Source of the DNA: DASSUW01 sp963789005
GTDB lineage: Bacteria; Actinomycetota; Thermoleophilia; Solirubrobacterales; Solirubrobacteraceae
Assembly (NCBI GenBank): GCA_963789005.1
Contig: CAWBIZ010000005.1
Coordinates: forward strand, 558,001-622,000
Length of the DNA stretch: 64,000 nt
Reading direction: 5' to 3'
The notes under the pieces are model-generated. The model ran no database searches. It was not told the DNA's origin and saw only the letters and a program-made list of their open reading frames with translations. Positions 1 through 7,843 of this stretch are shown piece after piece (the first letter of the stretch is position 1; every line of letters starts with the position of its first letter). A program made the translations under genes and the position numbers.

Positions 1-2
1 TC

Positions 3-1196
3 CTCGGGTTCGCCGGGCACCGCGTGGCGCGCTCGAACCGCGCGGTGTCGTGGCGGCCTCGCCGCCGTGCTCCCGGCAAGGACACCATGAGCGTCCGCTG
101 GGCGAAGCTCGTCACGCGCCGCCCGCTCGCGGTCGTCGTCGTGAGCGTCGCGCTGCTCGGCGTGATCGCGATCCCGGCAACGCACATGGAGCTCGGCCTG
201 CCGGACGCCGGCTCGGATCCGGCCGAGTCGACGGAGCGGCAGGCGTACGACCTGCTGACCGAGGGCTTCGGCCCCGGATTCAACGGGCCGCTGACGATCG
301 TCGTCGACGCGCCGAACCTCCCCGCCGACGAGCAGAAGCAGGTCGCCGGCGCCGTCGCCGAGGGCCTGGAGGAGTTCGACGGCGTCGCCGCGATCTCGCC
401 GCCGACCCAGAACGAGGCGGGCGACCTCACGGTCGTCTCGGTCACGCCGACGAGCGGTCCGACCGCGGAGGAGACGCGCAACCTGGTCACGGAGCTGCGC
501 GCCAAGGCCGACGAGGTCAACGCCGAGAGCGGCATCGACGCCTACGTGACCGGGCAGACGGCGATCAACATCGACACCGCCGACCGGCTCAACGCCTCGC
601 TCGTGAAGTACATGCTGGTCGTCGTCGGGCTGGCGCTGCTGCTGCTGACGATCGTGTTCCGCTCGATCCTGGTGCCGGTCAAGGCCGCGCTCGGATTCCT
701 GCTCAGCATCGGCGCCTCGCTCGGCCTCGTGGTCTGGGTGTTCCAGGACGGCAACCTCGCCGGGCTGTTCGGCGTGGCGAAGCCGGGGCCGATCCTCTCG
801 TTCCTGCCGATCCTGCTGATCGGGATCCTGTTCGGGCTGGCGATGGACTACGAGGTCTTCCTCGTGTCCCGCATGCGCGAGCGCTTCCTCAGGACCGGCA
901 GAGCGAAGGAGTCGGTGATCTCCGGCTACGGCGAGAGCGGCCGGGTGGTGACGGCGGCCGCGATCATCATGACCGGCGTGTTCGCCGCGTTCATCCTCAG
1001 CCCGGACCCGGTCACGAAGTCGATCGGTCTCTCGCTCGCCTTCGGCGTGCTGGCCGACGCCTTCATCGTGCGGATGACGATCGTGCCCGCGGTGATGGTG
1101 ATGCTGGGCGAGCGGGCGTGGAAGCTGCCGCGCCGGCTGGGCCGGTTCCTGCCCCGTGTGGACATCGAGGGCGAGGGGCTGGCCGCGCGCGGCTAG
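3..1196 (+). CDS. MMPL/RND-family transporter, C-terminal half (5' end outside window)
   Basis: The frame is open to the first base, so the gene begins upstream; about 397 residues are visible. They match the second half of an actinobacterial MMPL exporter: a loop, a first membrane segment after RWAKLVTRRPLAVV, a periplasmic domain opening with the family-typical GLPDAGSDPAESTERQAYDL, then a bundle of about five membrane helices (about residues 195-375) with the conserved GLAMDYEVFLVSRMRE stretch, where the Asp-Tyr pair is the usual proton-relay site. The family exports lipids or drugs using proton motive force. The stop overlaps the stop of the convergent thioredoxin gene by two bases. The substrate cannot be told. 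Confidence 0.9.
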   Translation, partial: LGFAGHRVARSNRAVSWRPRRRAPGKDTMSVRWAKLVTRRPLAVVVVSVALLGVIAIPATHMELGLPDAGSDPAESTERQAYDLLTEGFGPGFNGPLTIVVDAPNLPADEQKQVAGAVAEGLEEFDGVAAISPPTQNEAGDLTVVSVTPTSGPTAEETRNLVTELRAKADEVNAESGIDAYVTGQTAINIDTADRLNASLVKYMLVVVGLALLLLTIVFRSILVPVKAALGFLLSIGASLGLVVWVFQDGNLAGLFGVAKPGPILSFLPILLIGILFGLAMDYEVFLVSRMRERFLRTGRAKESVISGYGESGRVVTAAAIIMTGVFAAFILSPDPVTKSIGLSLAFGVLADAFIVRMTIVPAVMVMLGERAWKLPRRLGRFLPRVDIEGEGLAARG

Positions 1197-1939
1197 TAGA
1201 GCGCGCCCGCCAGCTTGCGGCGCGACTCGCGAGCCAGGGGGTGTTCGACGCCGAGCTCGTCGAGCACCCCCACCACCGCGCGCCGCAGGTCCTCGCGGCG
1301 GTCGTCGCCGTTCCCGTTGGCGGCGATCGCCGCGATCAGCTGGTCGAGGCCGGTCTCGGTCTCGCCGGCGTCGAGCGCCTGGAAGGCGGCGCTGGCGTCG
1401 GGATCGTCGGGCTCGAGGCGCAGGCGGGCGGCGAGCCCGTCGGCGGCGAACGAGCCGCTGACGTTGCTCAGCACCTGCTCGGCCTCGTCACGATCGCCGC
1501 GGGTGATCAGCAGGCGGGCGAGCGGGACGGCGGCGTCGGCGCGCCCGGGCTCGAGCTCGAGCGCGCGCCGGAGGCCCGTCTCGTCTCCCTCCTGCACGAG
1601 CGCGTCGGCCTCGGAGGGCACGAGGCCGTCGAAGAAGCTCTCGACCTGGGCGGGCGGGACGGCGCCGACGAACTCGTCGACGACCTTGCCGTCCTTGAAC
1701 GCCTTGACGGCGGGGATGCCCTGGATCTGGAAGGCGGCGGCGAGGCTCTGGTTGGCGTCGGTGTCGAGCTTGGCGAGCGCGACCTGGCCCTCGCGCGCGG
1801 TGGTGGCCTTCTCGAGCACGGGGGTGAGCTGGCGGCAGGGACCGCACCATGCGGCCCAGAAGTCCACGACCACGGGCATCTCCCGCGAGCGCTCGAGGAC
1901 GTCCTGCTCGAAGGTGGCCTCGGTGGTGTCGAAGATCAC
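1193..1939 (-). CDS. Thioredoxin-TPR protein (CnoX/YbbN-like)
   Basis: About 248 residues from a GTG start. Residues 1-110 are a thioredoxin fold with the full active site WCGPC (Cys32 and Cys35) and the cis-proline stretch IQGIPAVKAF. Residues from about 115 to the end are helical, with TPR-like pairs (LEPGRADAAVPLARLLITRGD) as in E. coli CnoX/YbbN, a holdase that passes clients to chaperones. Unlike E. coli YbbN, the CxxC pair is intact, so redox activity is plausible. I chose GTG 1939 because homology starts there; the frame is open further upstream, but that part is low-complexity shadow. It is divergent from the hydrolase at 1963, with 23 bases between starts. Confidence 0.85.
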   Translation of the reverse strand: MIFDTTEATFEQDVLERSREMPVVVDFWAAWCGPCRQLTPVLEKATTAREGQVALAKLDTDANQSLAAAFQIQGIPAVKAFKDGKVVDEFVGAVPPAQVESFFDGLVPSEADALVQEGDETGLRRALELEPGRADAAVPLARLLITRGDRDEAEQVLSNVSGSFAADGLAARLRLEPDDPDASAAFQALDAGETETGLDQLIAAIAANGNGDDRREDLRRAVVGVLDELGVEHPLARESRRKLAGALY

Positions 1940-1962
1940 GCCTTCGAGGATAGTCTCCGCGC

Positions 1963-2742
1963 GTGGCCGGCCTGGCGATCGAGGAGGCGGGGGAGGGGGT
2001 CCCGGTCGTGCTCCTGCACGGGCTGACCGCGACGCGCCGCTACGTCGTGATGGGGTCGAAGGCGCTCGAGCGCGGCGGCCACCGGGTGATCGCCTACGAC
2101 GCGCGCGGGCACGGGCAGTCCGCGCCCGCCGAGCCGTACACCTACGAGGCACTGGCCGGCGACCTGCTCCGCGTGCTCGACGACGCCGGCGTCGAGCGGG
2201 CCGTGCTCGCGGGCGCGTCGATGGGAGCGCACACGCTGGTCCGGTTCGCCCTCGAGCACCCGGAGCGTGCGCTCGCACTCGTCGTCATCACGCCGTCCTT
2301 CGACCCCGAGCTCGACGAGCGCGACTTCGCGCGCTGGGACGCGCTTTCCGACGGCCTTCGCACGAACGGGGTGGAGGGGTTCGTGGCGGCCTTCGGCGAT
2401 CCCGGCGTGCCCGAGCACATGCGCGACACCATCCTCACCGTCGTGCGCCAGCGCCTGTCCGCCCACGAGCACCCCGACGCGGTCGCCGACGCGGTGCGGG
2501 ACGTGCCGCGCTCGCGCGCGTTCGCCTCCTGGGAGGACCTGGCGCGGCTCGACCTGCCGGTCACCGTCGTGGCGAGTCGCGACCAGTTCGACGCCGGGCA
2601 CCCGTACGCGACCGGGGAGCGCTACGCGGCCGAGATCCCGGGCGCGCAGCTCGTCGCCGAGGAGCCCGGCAAGTCCCCGCTCGCCTGGCAGGGAGGCCAG
2701 CTCTCCCGCGTCATCGCCGAGACGGCTACACGCGCGCGCTGA
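1963..2742 (+). CDS. Alpha/beta-hydrolase
   Basis: 259 residues, GTG start. It has the oxyanion-hole HG (VVLLHGL, residue 19), the strand-turn DARGHGQS and the nucleophile elbow GASMG (Ser86). The C-terminal end reads EEPGKSPLAWQGGQLSRVIAE and lacks the usual terminal catalytic His. A His lies earlier in FDAGHPY, so either that residue serves or this subfamily differs. The haem peroxidase starts 19 bases downstream on the same strand, so the two are probably co-transcribed. The substrate is unknown; an ester of a lipid product would fit the neighbour but is speculation. Confidence 0.8.
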   Translation: MAGLAIEEAGEGVPVVLLHGLTATRRYVVMGSKALERGGHRVIAYDARGHGQSAPAEPYTYEALAGDLLRVLDDAGVERAVLAGASMGAHTLVRFALEHPERALALVVITPSFDPELDERDFARWDALSDGLRTNGVEGFVAAFGDPGVPEHMRDTILTVVRQRLSAHEHPDAVADAVRDVPRSRAFASWEDLARLDLPVTVVASRDQFDAGHPYATGERYAAEIPGAQLVAEEPGKSPLAWQGGQLSRVIAETATRAR

Positions 2743-2761
2743 GGCGGGTTACGATCGGCCG

Positions 2762-4324
2762 ATGCGGGAAGCGCTCGACGGCTTCGCGAACCGGCTCGAG
2801 ACGTTCGTCACCACGCGCTTCGCCGGGCTCTGGCGGGCGATCGAGCGCGTCCCTCGGCTGCACTCGCGGGTCAGCGCGGTGCTCGTCGACCGCGGCATCC
2901 GCAAGATCCCGACGCGGCCGAACCCGCTGAGCACGATGAGCGACTACACGTCGTGGGCCTCGCTTACCGACCGGGCGTGGGACTCGCGGCACCTGCCGGC
3001 GGCCGAGGAGCGCGCGCTGCCGCGACCCGAGGCAGTCGCGGCGCTCTTCAACCGCGACGGGGAGATGGCTTTGTGCGAGAAGTCGACCGTCCTGTTCCCG
3101 TACTTCGCGGAGTGGTTCGTCGACGGGTTCCTGCGCTCCGAACGGCCATACCCCGACCCGGTGACGGGCGCACCTGGGCGCGACCCCGCGCGCAACGAGT
3201 CCAACCACGAGATCGACCTGATCCAGATCTACGGCCTGAACGCCGAGGTCACGCGCGAGCTGCGGGCCGGGGAGCACGGCCTGCTGCTGTCGCAGGAGCT
3301 CGGCGGAGAGGAGTACCCGCCGTACCTGTACGACGGCGAGCGCAAGCGGTTCGACCAGGTCACCGTCGTACGGGCCGAGCAGATCACGGACGAGCAGCGG
3401 CGGCAGCTGTTCGCGTTCGGGAGCGACACGGGGAACCTGCAGCTCGGCTTCGTGCTCATGGGCGTGCTCTTCCTGCGCGAGCACAACCGGATCGCACGGG
3501 CGCTCGAGCGCGAGTACGGCTGGGACGACGAGCGGCTGTTCCAGACGGCCCGCAACGTCCTCACCGTGATCCTCATCAAGATCGTGGTCGAGGAGTACAT
3601 CAACCACATCTCGCCGTACCACCTGAAGCTGCTCGCCGATCCGACCGGATTCCGCAACCCGCGCTGGTACCGCCAGAACTGGATGTCGATCGAGTTCAAC
3701 CTGCTCTATCGCTGGCACAGCCTCGTGCCTTCGCAGTTCGTGGTCGGCGGGCGGGAGGTGCCGGTGCAGGACACGCTGTTCAACACCGACGTGGTGGTCG
3801 AGCACGGGCTCGGGGCGTGCCTTCAGGACGCCTCGCGCCAGCGGGCCGGGCGCGTGGGCCTGCTGAACTCGCCGCCCGAGGTCTGGGATGCGGAGCTGGC
3901 GAGCGTGCTCCAGGCGCGTGCCGTACGCCTGGCGCCGTACAACGAGTACCGCCGCCTCGCCCGCTTCCCGCGCGCACGGCGGTTCGAGGACGTCTCGAGC
4001 GACCCGCGGGTGGTCGCCGGGCTGCGAGAGCTGTACGGGAGCGCGGACGAGATCGAGTTCTACCCCGGCTTGTTCGCCGAGGACGTGCGGCCGAACGCTG
4101 TCCTCCCGCCGCTGATCGGCCGCCTGGTGGCGATCGACGCGTTCTCGCAGGCGTTCACGAACCCGCTGCTCTCGCCACGTGTCTTCAACCCTGCGACGTT
4201 CTCGCCGCTCGGCTGGGAGCTGATCCGCTCCACCAACACGCTGTCCGATCTCCTGCACCGCAACGTGCCCGGCGAGCGGCGCTACGAGATCACGATGACG
4301 CGGCGCGACTGGATACGAGCATGA
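2762..4324 (+). CDS. Cyclooxygenase-like haem peroxidase (animal-type peroxidase superfamily)
   Basis: 520 residues from ATG. Motifs line up by eye with prostaglandin H synthase: HEIDLIQIYG with the distal His at residue 149, EEYPPYLYD, FLREHNRIARAL, IKIVVEEYINHISPYHLKL, and EFNLLYRWHSLVP, which carries the counterparts of the cyclooxygenase Tyr385 (here Tyr316) and the proximal haem His388 (here His319). Also present are PYNEYRRL, ELYGSADEIEFYPGL and NPATFSPLGWELI. The aspirin-target Ser530 position appears to be Asp. The signal peptide and EGF module of animal enzymes are absent, so it is probably cytosolic. Expected chemistry is fatty-acid dioxygenation or peroxidase; the product is unknown. 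Confidence 0.85.
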   Translation: MREALDGFANRLETFVTTRFAGLWRAIERVPRLHSRVSAVLVDRGIRKIPTRPNPLSTMSDYTSWASLTDRAWDSRHLPAAEERALPRPEAVAALFNRDGEMALCEKSTVLFPYFAEWFVDGFLRSERPYPDPVTGAPGRDPARNESNHEIDLIQIYGLNAEVTRELRAGEHGLLLSQELGGEEYPPYLYDGERKRFDQVTVVRAEQITDEQRRQLFAFGSDTGNLQLGFVLMGVLFLREHNRIARALEREYGWDDERLFQTARNVLTVILIKIVVEEYINHISPYHLKLLADPTGFRNPRWYRQNWMSIEFNLLYRWHSLVPSQFVVGGREVPVQDTLFNTDVVVEHGLGACLQDASRQRAGRVGLLNSPPEVWDAELASVLQARAVRLAPYNEYRRLARFPRARRFEDVSSDPRVVAGLRELYGSADEIEFYPGLFAEDVRPNAVLPPLIGRLVAIDAFSQAFTNPLLSPRVFNPATFSPLGWELIRSTNTLSDLLHRNVPGERRYEITMTRRDWIRA

Positions 4325-4436
4325 GCGCTCGCGGCGGCGGCGGCGTGCTGCTCGGCGTCCGGCCGGCATCACCGCTGGCCTCGCACCGACACGCTGATAG
4401 CGACTGCCGTGTGCCGACGTACCATTCGCCAGAGAC

Positions 4437-4730
4437 ATGCCTTCGCTTGAGGACTTCGCCGGCGCTCCGGGCTCGGATCTCGTCACGTCCGGATTGGAGG
4501 ACCTCGCGGCAGGACGCGAGACGGCTGCGGCTCTCCTGGTCAGCATGGCCAGCACGCGCTTGCGCGCGATCGCCATCGACGTTCCGGCGAACGGCACGAC
4601 GAGACCGGCCCATCGTCTGTACGACCTGCTTGTACAAGACGACCCGCGCACGGCCCACAGCCGCTACAACGCGCTGACCCGCCGGCTGGCGAGCTTCGCG
4701 CAAGCCGCCGAACATGCGCGACCGGGCTGA
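4437..4730 (+). CDS. Conserved hypothetical protein, 97 aa
   Basis: Not a recognised domain. It is helical and polar, with the stretches HRLYDLLVQDDPRTAHSRYNAL and RRLASFAQAAE, and no membrane segment. It overlaps the start of a decayed nucleotidyltransferase-like gene (4714 onward) in the other frame, an arrangement typical of two-gene modules in which a small helical protein precedes a DUF6036-type nucleotidyltransferase. If so, this is the surviving partner of a broken module. ATG at 4437 is the only good start. The codon pattern looks coding. Confidence 0.55.
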   Translation: MPSLEDFAGAPGSDLVTSGLEDLAAGRETAAALLVSMASTRLRAIAIDVPANGTTRPAHRLYDLLVQDDPRTAHSRYNALTRRLASFAQAAEHARPG

Positions 4731-4890
4731 CGCGCAGCGAGTCCGCGCGTTCCTTCGGGAGCTCGGGAGGCGCACTGATTCGTCCTTCGCGCCGGCAAGC
4801 TCGACGTGCATCACCTCGACCCCTACTCGCAGGCGCTGGCGAAGGTCGAGCGCGGCTTCGATCAAGACCTGCGCGACATCGATGTGAACG
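4714..4890 (+). pseudogene. Internally deleted nucleotidyltransferase-like gene (DUF6036-type)
   Basis: Two pieces are visible. 4714-4775 encodes MRDRADAQRVRAFLRELGRR, the usual N-terminal helix. From about 4784, in a different frame, comes AGKLDVHHLDPYSQALAKVERG followed by FDQDLRDID, which resembles the C-terminal part of DUF6036-type nucleotidyltransferases. The central catalytic region (GxxS...DxD) is missing and the frames do not join, so no functional enzyme can be made. The assignment rests on recollection of the 'DPYSQALAK' tail motif; the break itself is seen directly. Confidence 0.5.
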
Positions 4891-4905
4891 ACGATACTCG
4901 GCGCG

Positions 4906-5322
4906 ATGAGCGCCTCGGACGGCTACAGCGGCACCCCGCTGCCGAAGAAGCTCGGCATCAAGCCCGGGCACAGGGTGCTCCTGCTCGGCGCTCCCGACGG
5001 GTTCGAGGACGCGACGCTCGGGGAGCTTCCGGAGGACGCGACGGTCGGGCGGACCGCGCGCGGGCCGGCCGACGTGATCCTCTCCTTCCACATCGAGCGG
5101 GCGGAGCTGGCGCGGCGGATGCCGGTGCTGCGGGCGGCGATGCGCGCGAACGCCGGGCTGTGGATCGGGTGGCCGAAGCGGGCCTCGAAGGTGCCCACCG
5201 ACCTGACCGAGGACGTGGTGCGGGAGCTGGCGCTGGCCAACACGCTCGTCGACAACAAGGTCGCGGCGCTGGACGAAAAGTGGTCAGGCCTGCGGCTGGT
5301 GATCCGGCTCCGCGATCGTTAG
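4906..5322 (+). CDS. DUF3052 family protein
   Basis: 138 residues. It contains the family's features: GYSGTPLPKKLGIKPGHRV near the N-terminus, an internal segment predicting a Rossmann-like alternation (VLLLGAP, DVILSFH), and LWIGWPKRASKVPTDLTED followed by VDNKVAALDEKWSGLRLVIR at the end. Function is unknown; DUF3052 proteins are common in actinobacteria. The protease gene starts 10 bases after the stop and is probably in the same transcript. Confidence 0.8.
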   Translation: MSASDGYSGTPLPKKLGIKPGHRVLLLGAPDGFEDATLGELPEDATVGRTARGPADVILSFHIERAELARRMPVLRAAMRANAGLWIGWPKRASKVPTDLTEDVVRELALANTLVDNKVAALDEKWSGLRLVIRLRDR

Positions 5323-5332
5323 CTTGGATCGC

Positions 5333-6337
5333 ATGACGGATCCCCTCCCCGCCGACCAGCGCCTCAAGGACATCTCGTCGAAGGCCTACGAACACCCGGC
5401 CGACCGCGCCGCCACGGCCGCGCTGCAATCGATCCCGATGCTCGACACGGTCGTGCGCAAGCTGATCGAGTTCGGCTACGAGCGCGCGCTGCGGCAGGTG
5501 TTCCTCGCCGGGTCGGTGCGCCTCGGGCCCGAGCAGCTGCCGGAGGCGTGGGCGTCGCACCGCGCGGCCGTTGCCCGGCTCGATCTCGACGACGTCCCCG
5601 ACCTCTACCTGACCCAGTTCCCGGTCACGAACGCGGCGGCGATCGGCTCCGGCCGGCCGATGGTGATGGTCAACTCGCGCACGGTCGAGCTGCTGGACGT
5701 CGACGAGCTGCGCACCGTGCTCGGCCACGAGGCCGGCCATATCCTGTCCGACCACGTCCTCTACCGGACCGCGCTGATGATCCTGCTGTCGCTCGGCGCG
5801 GGCGTCGCGCGGCTCCCGCTGATGGCCGGCCTGCCGCTGCTGGCCGTCAAGATCGCGCTGCTCGAGTGGTTCCGCGCCGCCGAGCTGAGCTGCGACCGCG
5901 CGGCGACGCTCGTGAACCGCGACCCGCTCGTGACGTCGCGCACGCTGATGGTGCTGGCCGGCGGCGCGGCGTCGCGCAAGCTCAACCTCGACGCCTTCCT
6001 CAAGCAGGCCAACGAGTACGAGGAGTGGGAGCCGGGCTGGGATAAGCTCTCGCGCCTGCGAGTGGAGCTCGCCCAGACCCACGCGTTCCCGGTCAAGCGC
6101 GTCTCCGAGCTGATGAAGTGGGTCCGCTCCGGCGAGTACGACGCGGTCATGAACGGGCAGTACGTGCGCCGCGGCGACCCCGTCGACCCCCGCGCGGAGG
6201 CCGGCGACGCCGCCGAGCACTACGCCGAGCGCTTCCGCAACCTGTTCAAGGAAGCCGGCGTGGGCGTGGAGAAGGCCGGCGACAAGGTCGGGGACGCCGC
6301 CGAGAAGGTCGGCGAGTGGGTGCGCGGCCGCCGCTGA
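5333..6337 (+). CDS. M48-family zinc metalloprotease
   Basis: 334 residues from ATG 5333 (a TTG three codons upstream is less likely). The zinc motif HEAGH is at residues 132-136, followed by a hydrophobic segment (ALMILLSLGAG... to about residue 185) and the third ligand in RAAELSCDRAA, the arrangement of HtpX/Ste24-like peptidases. The C-terminal 60 residues are charged and helical with repeated 'GD-AAEKVGEW' type units, suggesting an amphipathic tail. It is probably membrane-associated and active in protein quality control. It is convergent with the flavoprotein gene ending at 6369. Confidence 0.85.
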   Translation: MTDPLPADQRLKDISSKAYEHPADRAATAALQSIPMLDTVVRKLIEFGYERALRQVFLAGSVRLGPEQLPEAWASHRAAVARLDLDDVPDLYLTQFPVTNAAAIGSGRPMVMVNSRTVELLDVDELRTVLGHEAGHILSDHVLYRTALMILLSLGAGVARLPLMAGLPLLAVKIALLEWFRAAELSCDRAATLVNRDPLVTSRTLMVLAGGAASRKLNLDAFLKQANEYEEWEPGWDKLSRLRVELAQTHAFPVKRVSELMKWVRSGEYDAVMNGQYVRRGDPVDPRAEAGDAAEHYAERFRNLFKEAGVGVEKAGDKVGDAAEKVGEWVRGRR

Positions 6338-6368
6338 CGGCGACCGCGCACGGTGGGTGGGCGGGTTC

Positions 6369-7754
6369 CTAGCGGGCGGGCTCGATCGGGTGGTTCGAGC
6401 GGAACAGGTCGCCGGCGTCGTAGCGCGCCTTGATGCGGCTCAGGCGGCGGTGGGTGACCTCGTCGTAGAACGAGCGCGAGTCGGTGGCCGACTCCTCGAA
6501 GTTGAGGTAGCCGGAGCCGGCGTCCCACGCCGCCATCGCCGCCTTGAAGCGCGGCAGCTCGGCCTGCAGGCCGGCGACCATCTCCGGCGAGAACGCGGGG
6601 CCGCCGCCGAACAGGACGTAGTCGCCGTCGAGCTTGCCGAGCGCCCCGTGACCGGGCGCGAGCCGGCCGAGCGCGCCGCCGAAGTGGCGGATCTCGGCCA
6701 TCAGCAGCGTCGAGCCCGAGTCCGGGCCGGCGACGGCGAGGAACGCGTCGACCGCCTCCACCGGCAGGTCGCGCAGCAGGCGGTGCTCGGTGAGCGCCGG
6801 CATCGGCTCCTCCGGGTCGCCGTGGATCCGCGACAGGACCACCGGCGGGACCATGTCGAAGAGGTCGATCTCCGGCTCGAGCGCGCGCAGGGCGGCCATC
6901 GTCTCGGCGCCGAGCGCGCGATCGCCGATCACCGCGCCGTCGATCGTCACGAAGCTGCGCCCGCGCAGGAGCTCGGGCACCTCCTCCATCGGAGGCATCT
7001 GCATGATGCGGATCGCGGTGGTGGCCTCCTCGGGCGCCGTCAGCGTCCACTCGCGCCAGGCGTGCAGGACCTCGGCCGAGCGCTCCCACGGCCACCACAT
7101 CGAGCCCGCGTAGACCTCGGCGTAGGGGTAGAGCGCGATCTCCATCGCGGTCACGACCCCGAAGCTGCCGCCACCGCCGCGCAGCGCCCAGAACAGCTCC
7201 GGGTCGTTGTCGGCGTCGACGCGGCGCAGGCGCCCGTCGGCGGTCACGAGCTCGATCGCGAGGATGCTGTTGGCGGCCAGGCCGTGCTTGCGGGCGAGCC
7301 AGCTCACCCCGCCGCCCAGCGAATAGCCGACGACGCCGACGTCGGGCGAGGAGCCCGACAGCGGCGCGAGGCCGAGCGGCGACGAGGCCTCGGTGACCTC
7401 GAGCCACAGCGTGCCGGCGGCGACGCGCGCGCTGCGCGCCTCGGCGTCCACGCTCACGCCGCGCATGCGCGAGGTGCTGAGCAGGATCGTGCCGTCGAGC
7501 GAGCCGAGCGGGCCGGCGTTGTGGCCCGTGCCCTGGGGAGCGACGCGCAGTCCGTTGCGGCTCGCGTACTGCACGATCGCCACGACGTCCTCGGCGCTCT
7601 CGGGGAACGCCACGAGCTCGGGGCGCTGGTCGTGGGCGAAGTTCCAGGGCCGGCGGGCCTCGTCCCACCGGTCGTCAGCGGGGGTCACGACCTCGCCGTC
7701 GATCAGATCGCGGAGGGCGGGAAGGTCACGAAGCGCGCGCTGGCTTGAATGCAC
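6369..7754 (-). CDS. FAD-linked oxidoreductase, berberine-bridge (BBE) type
   Basis: 461 residues from GTG 7754, with GGAG upstream. The N-terminal FAD-binding domain includes the flavinylation-type loop APQGTGHNAGPLG, whose His is the expected 8-alpha-histidyl attachment site. The second attachment Cys of bicovalent BBE enzymes is not evident, so single covalent linkage is likely. The nucleotide-binding stretch GYSLGGGVSWLARKHG follows. The C-terminal BBE segment is YLNFEE...RLSRIKARYDAGDLFRSNHPI. There is no signal peptide. Enzymes of this kind oxidise alcohols, sugars or alkaloid-like compounds; the substrate is unknown. Confidence 0.88.
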   Translation of the reverse strand: MHSSQRALRDLPALRDLIDGEVVTPADDRWDEARRPWNFAHDQRPELVAFPESAEDVVAIVQYASRNGLRVAPQGTGHNAGPLGSLDGTILLSTSRMRGVSVDAEARSARVAAGTLWLEVTEASSPLGLAPLSGSSPDVGVVGYSLGGGVSWLARKHGLAANSILAIELVTADGRLRRVDADNDPELFWALRGGGGSFGVVTAMEIALYPYAEVYAGSMWWPWERSAEVLHAWREWTLTAPEEATTAIRIMQMPPMEEVPELLRGRSFVTIDGAVIGDRALGAETMAALRALEPEIDLFDMVPPVVLSRIHGDPEEPMPALTEHRLLRDLPVEAVDAFLAVAGPDSGSTLLMAEIRHFGGALGRLAPGHGALGKLDGDYVLFGGGPAFSPEMVAGLQAELPRFKAAMAAWDAGSGYLNFEESATDSRSFYDEVTHRRLSRIKARYDAGDLFRSNHPIEPAR

Positions 7755-7843
7755 GGGGAGGTTCTCCTGGAGCGGGGGAGGGGAGGAGACGATCCTGATC
7801 CCGGCGCGTCGTGGCCGCATCGGGGGGTTCCCTAGTCGACGCT

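Noticed and set aside
50..2026. A 2-kb plus-strand open frame across the MMPL and thioredoxin genes
   Set aside because: It is Arg/Ala-rich shadow of two genes on opposite strands, both with recognised domains.
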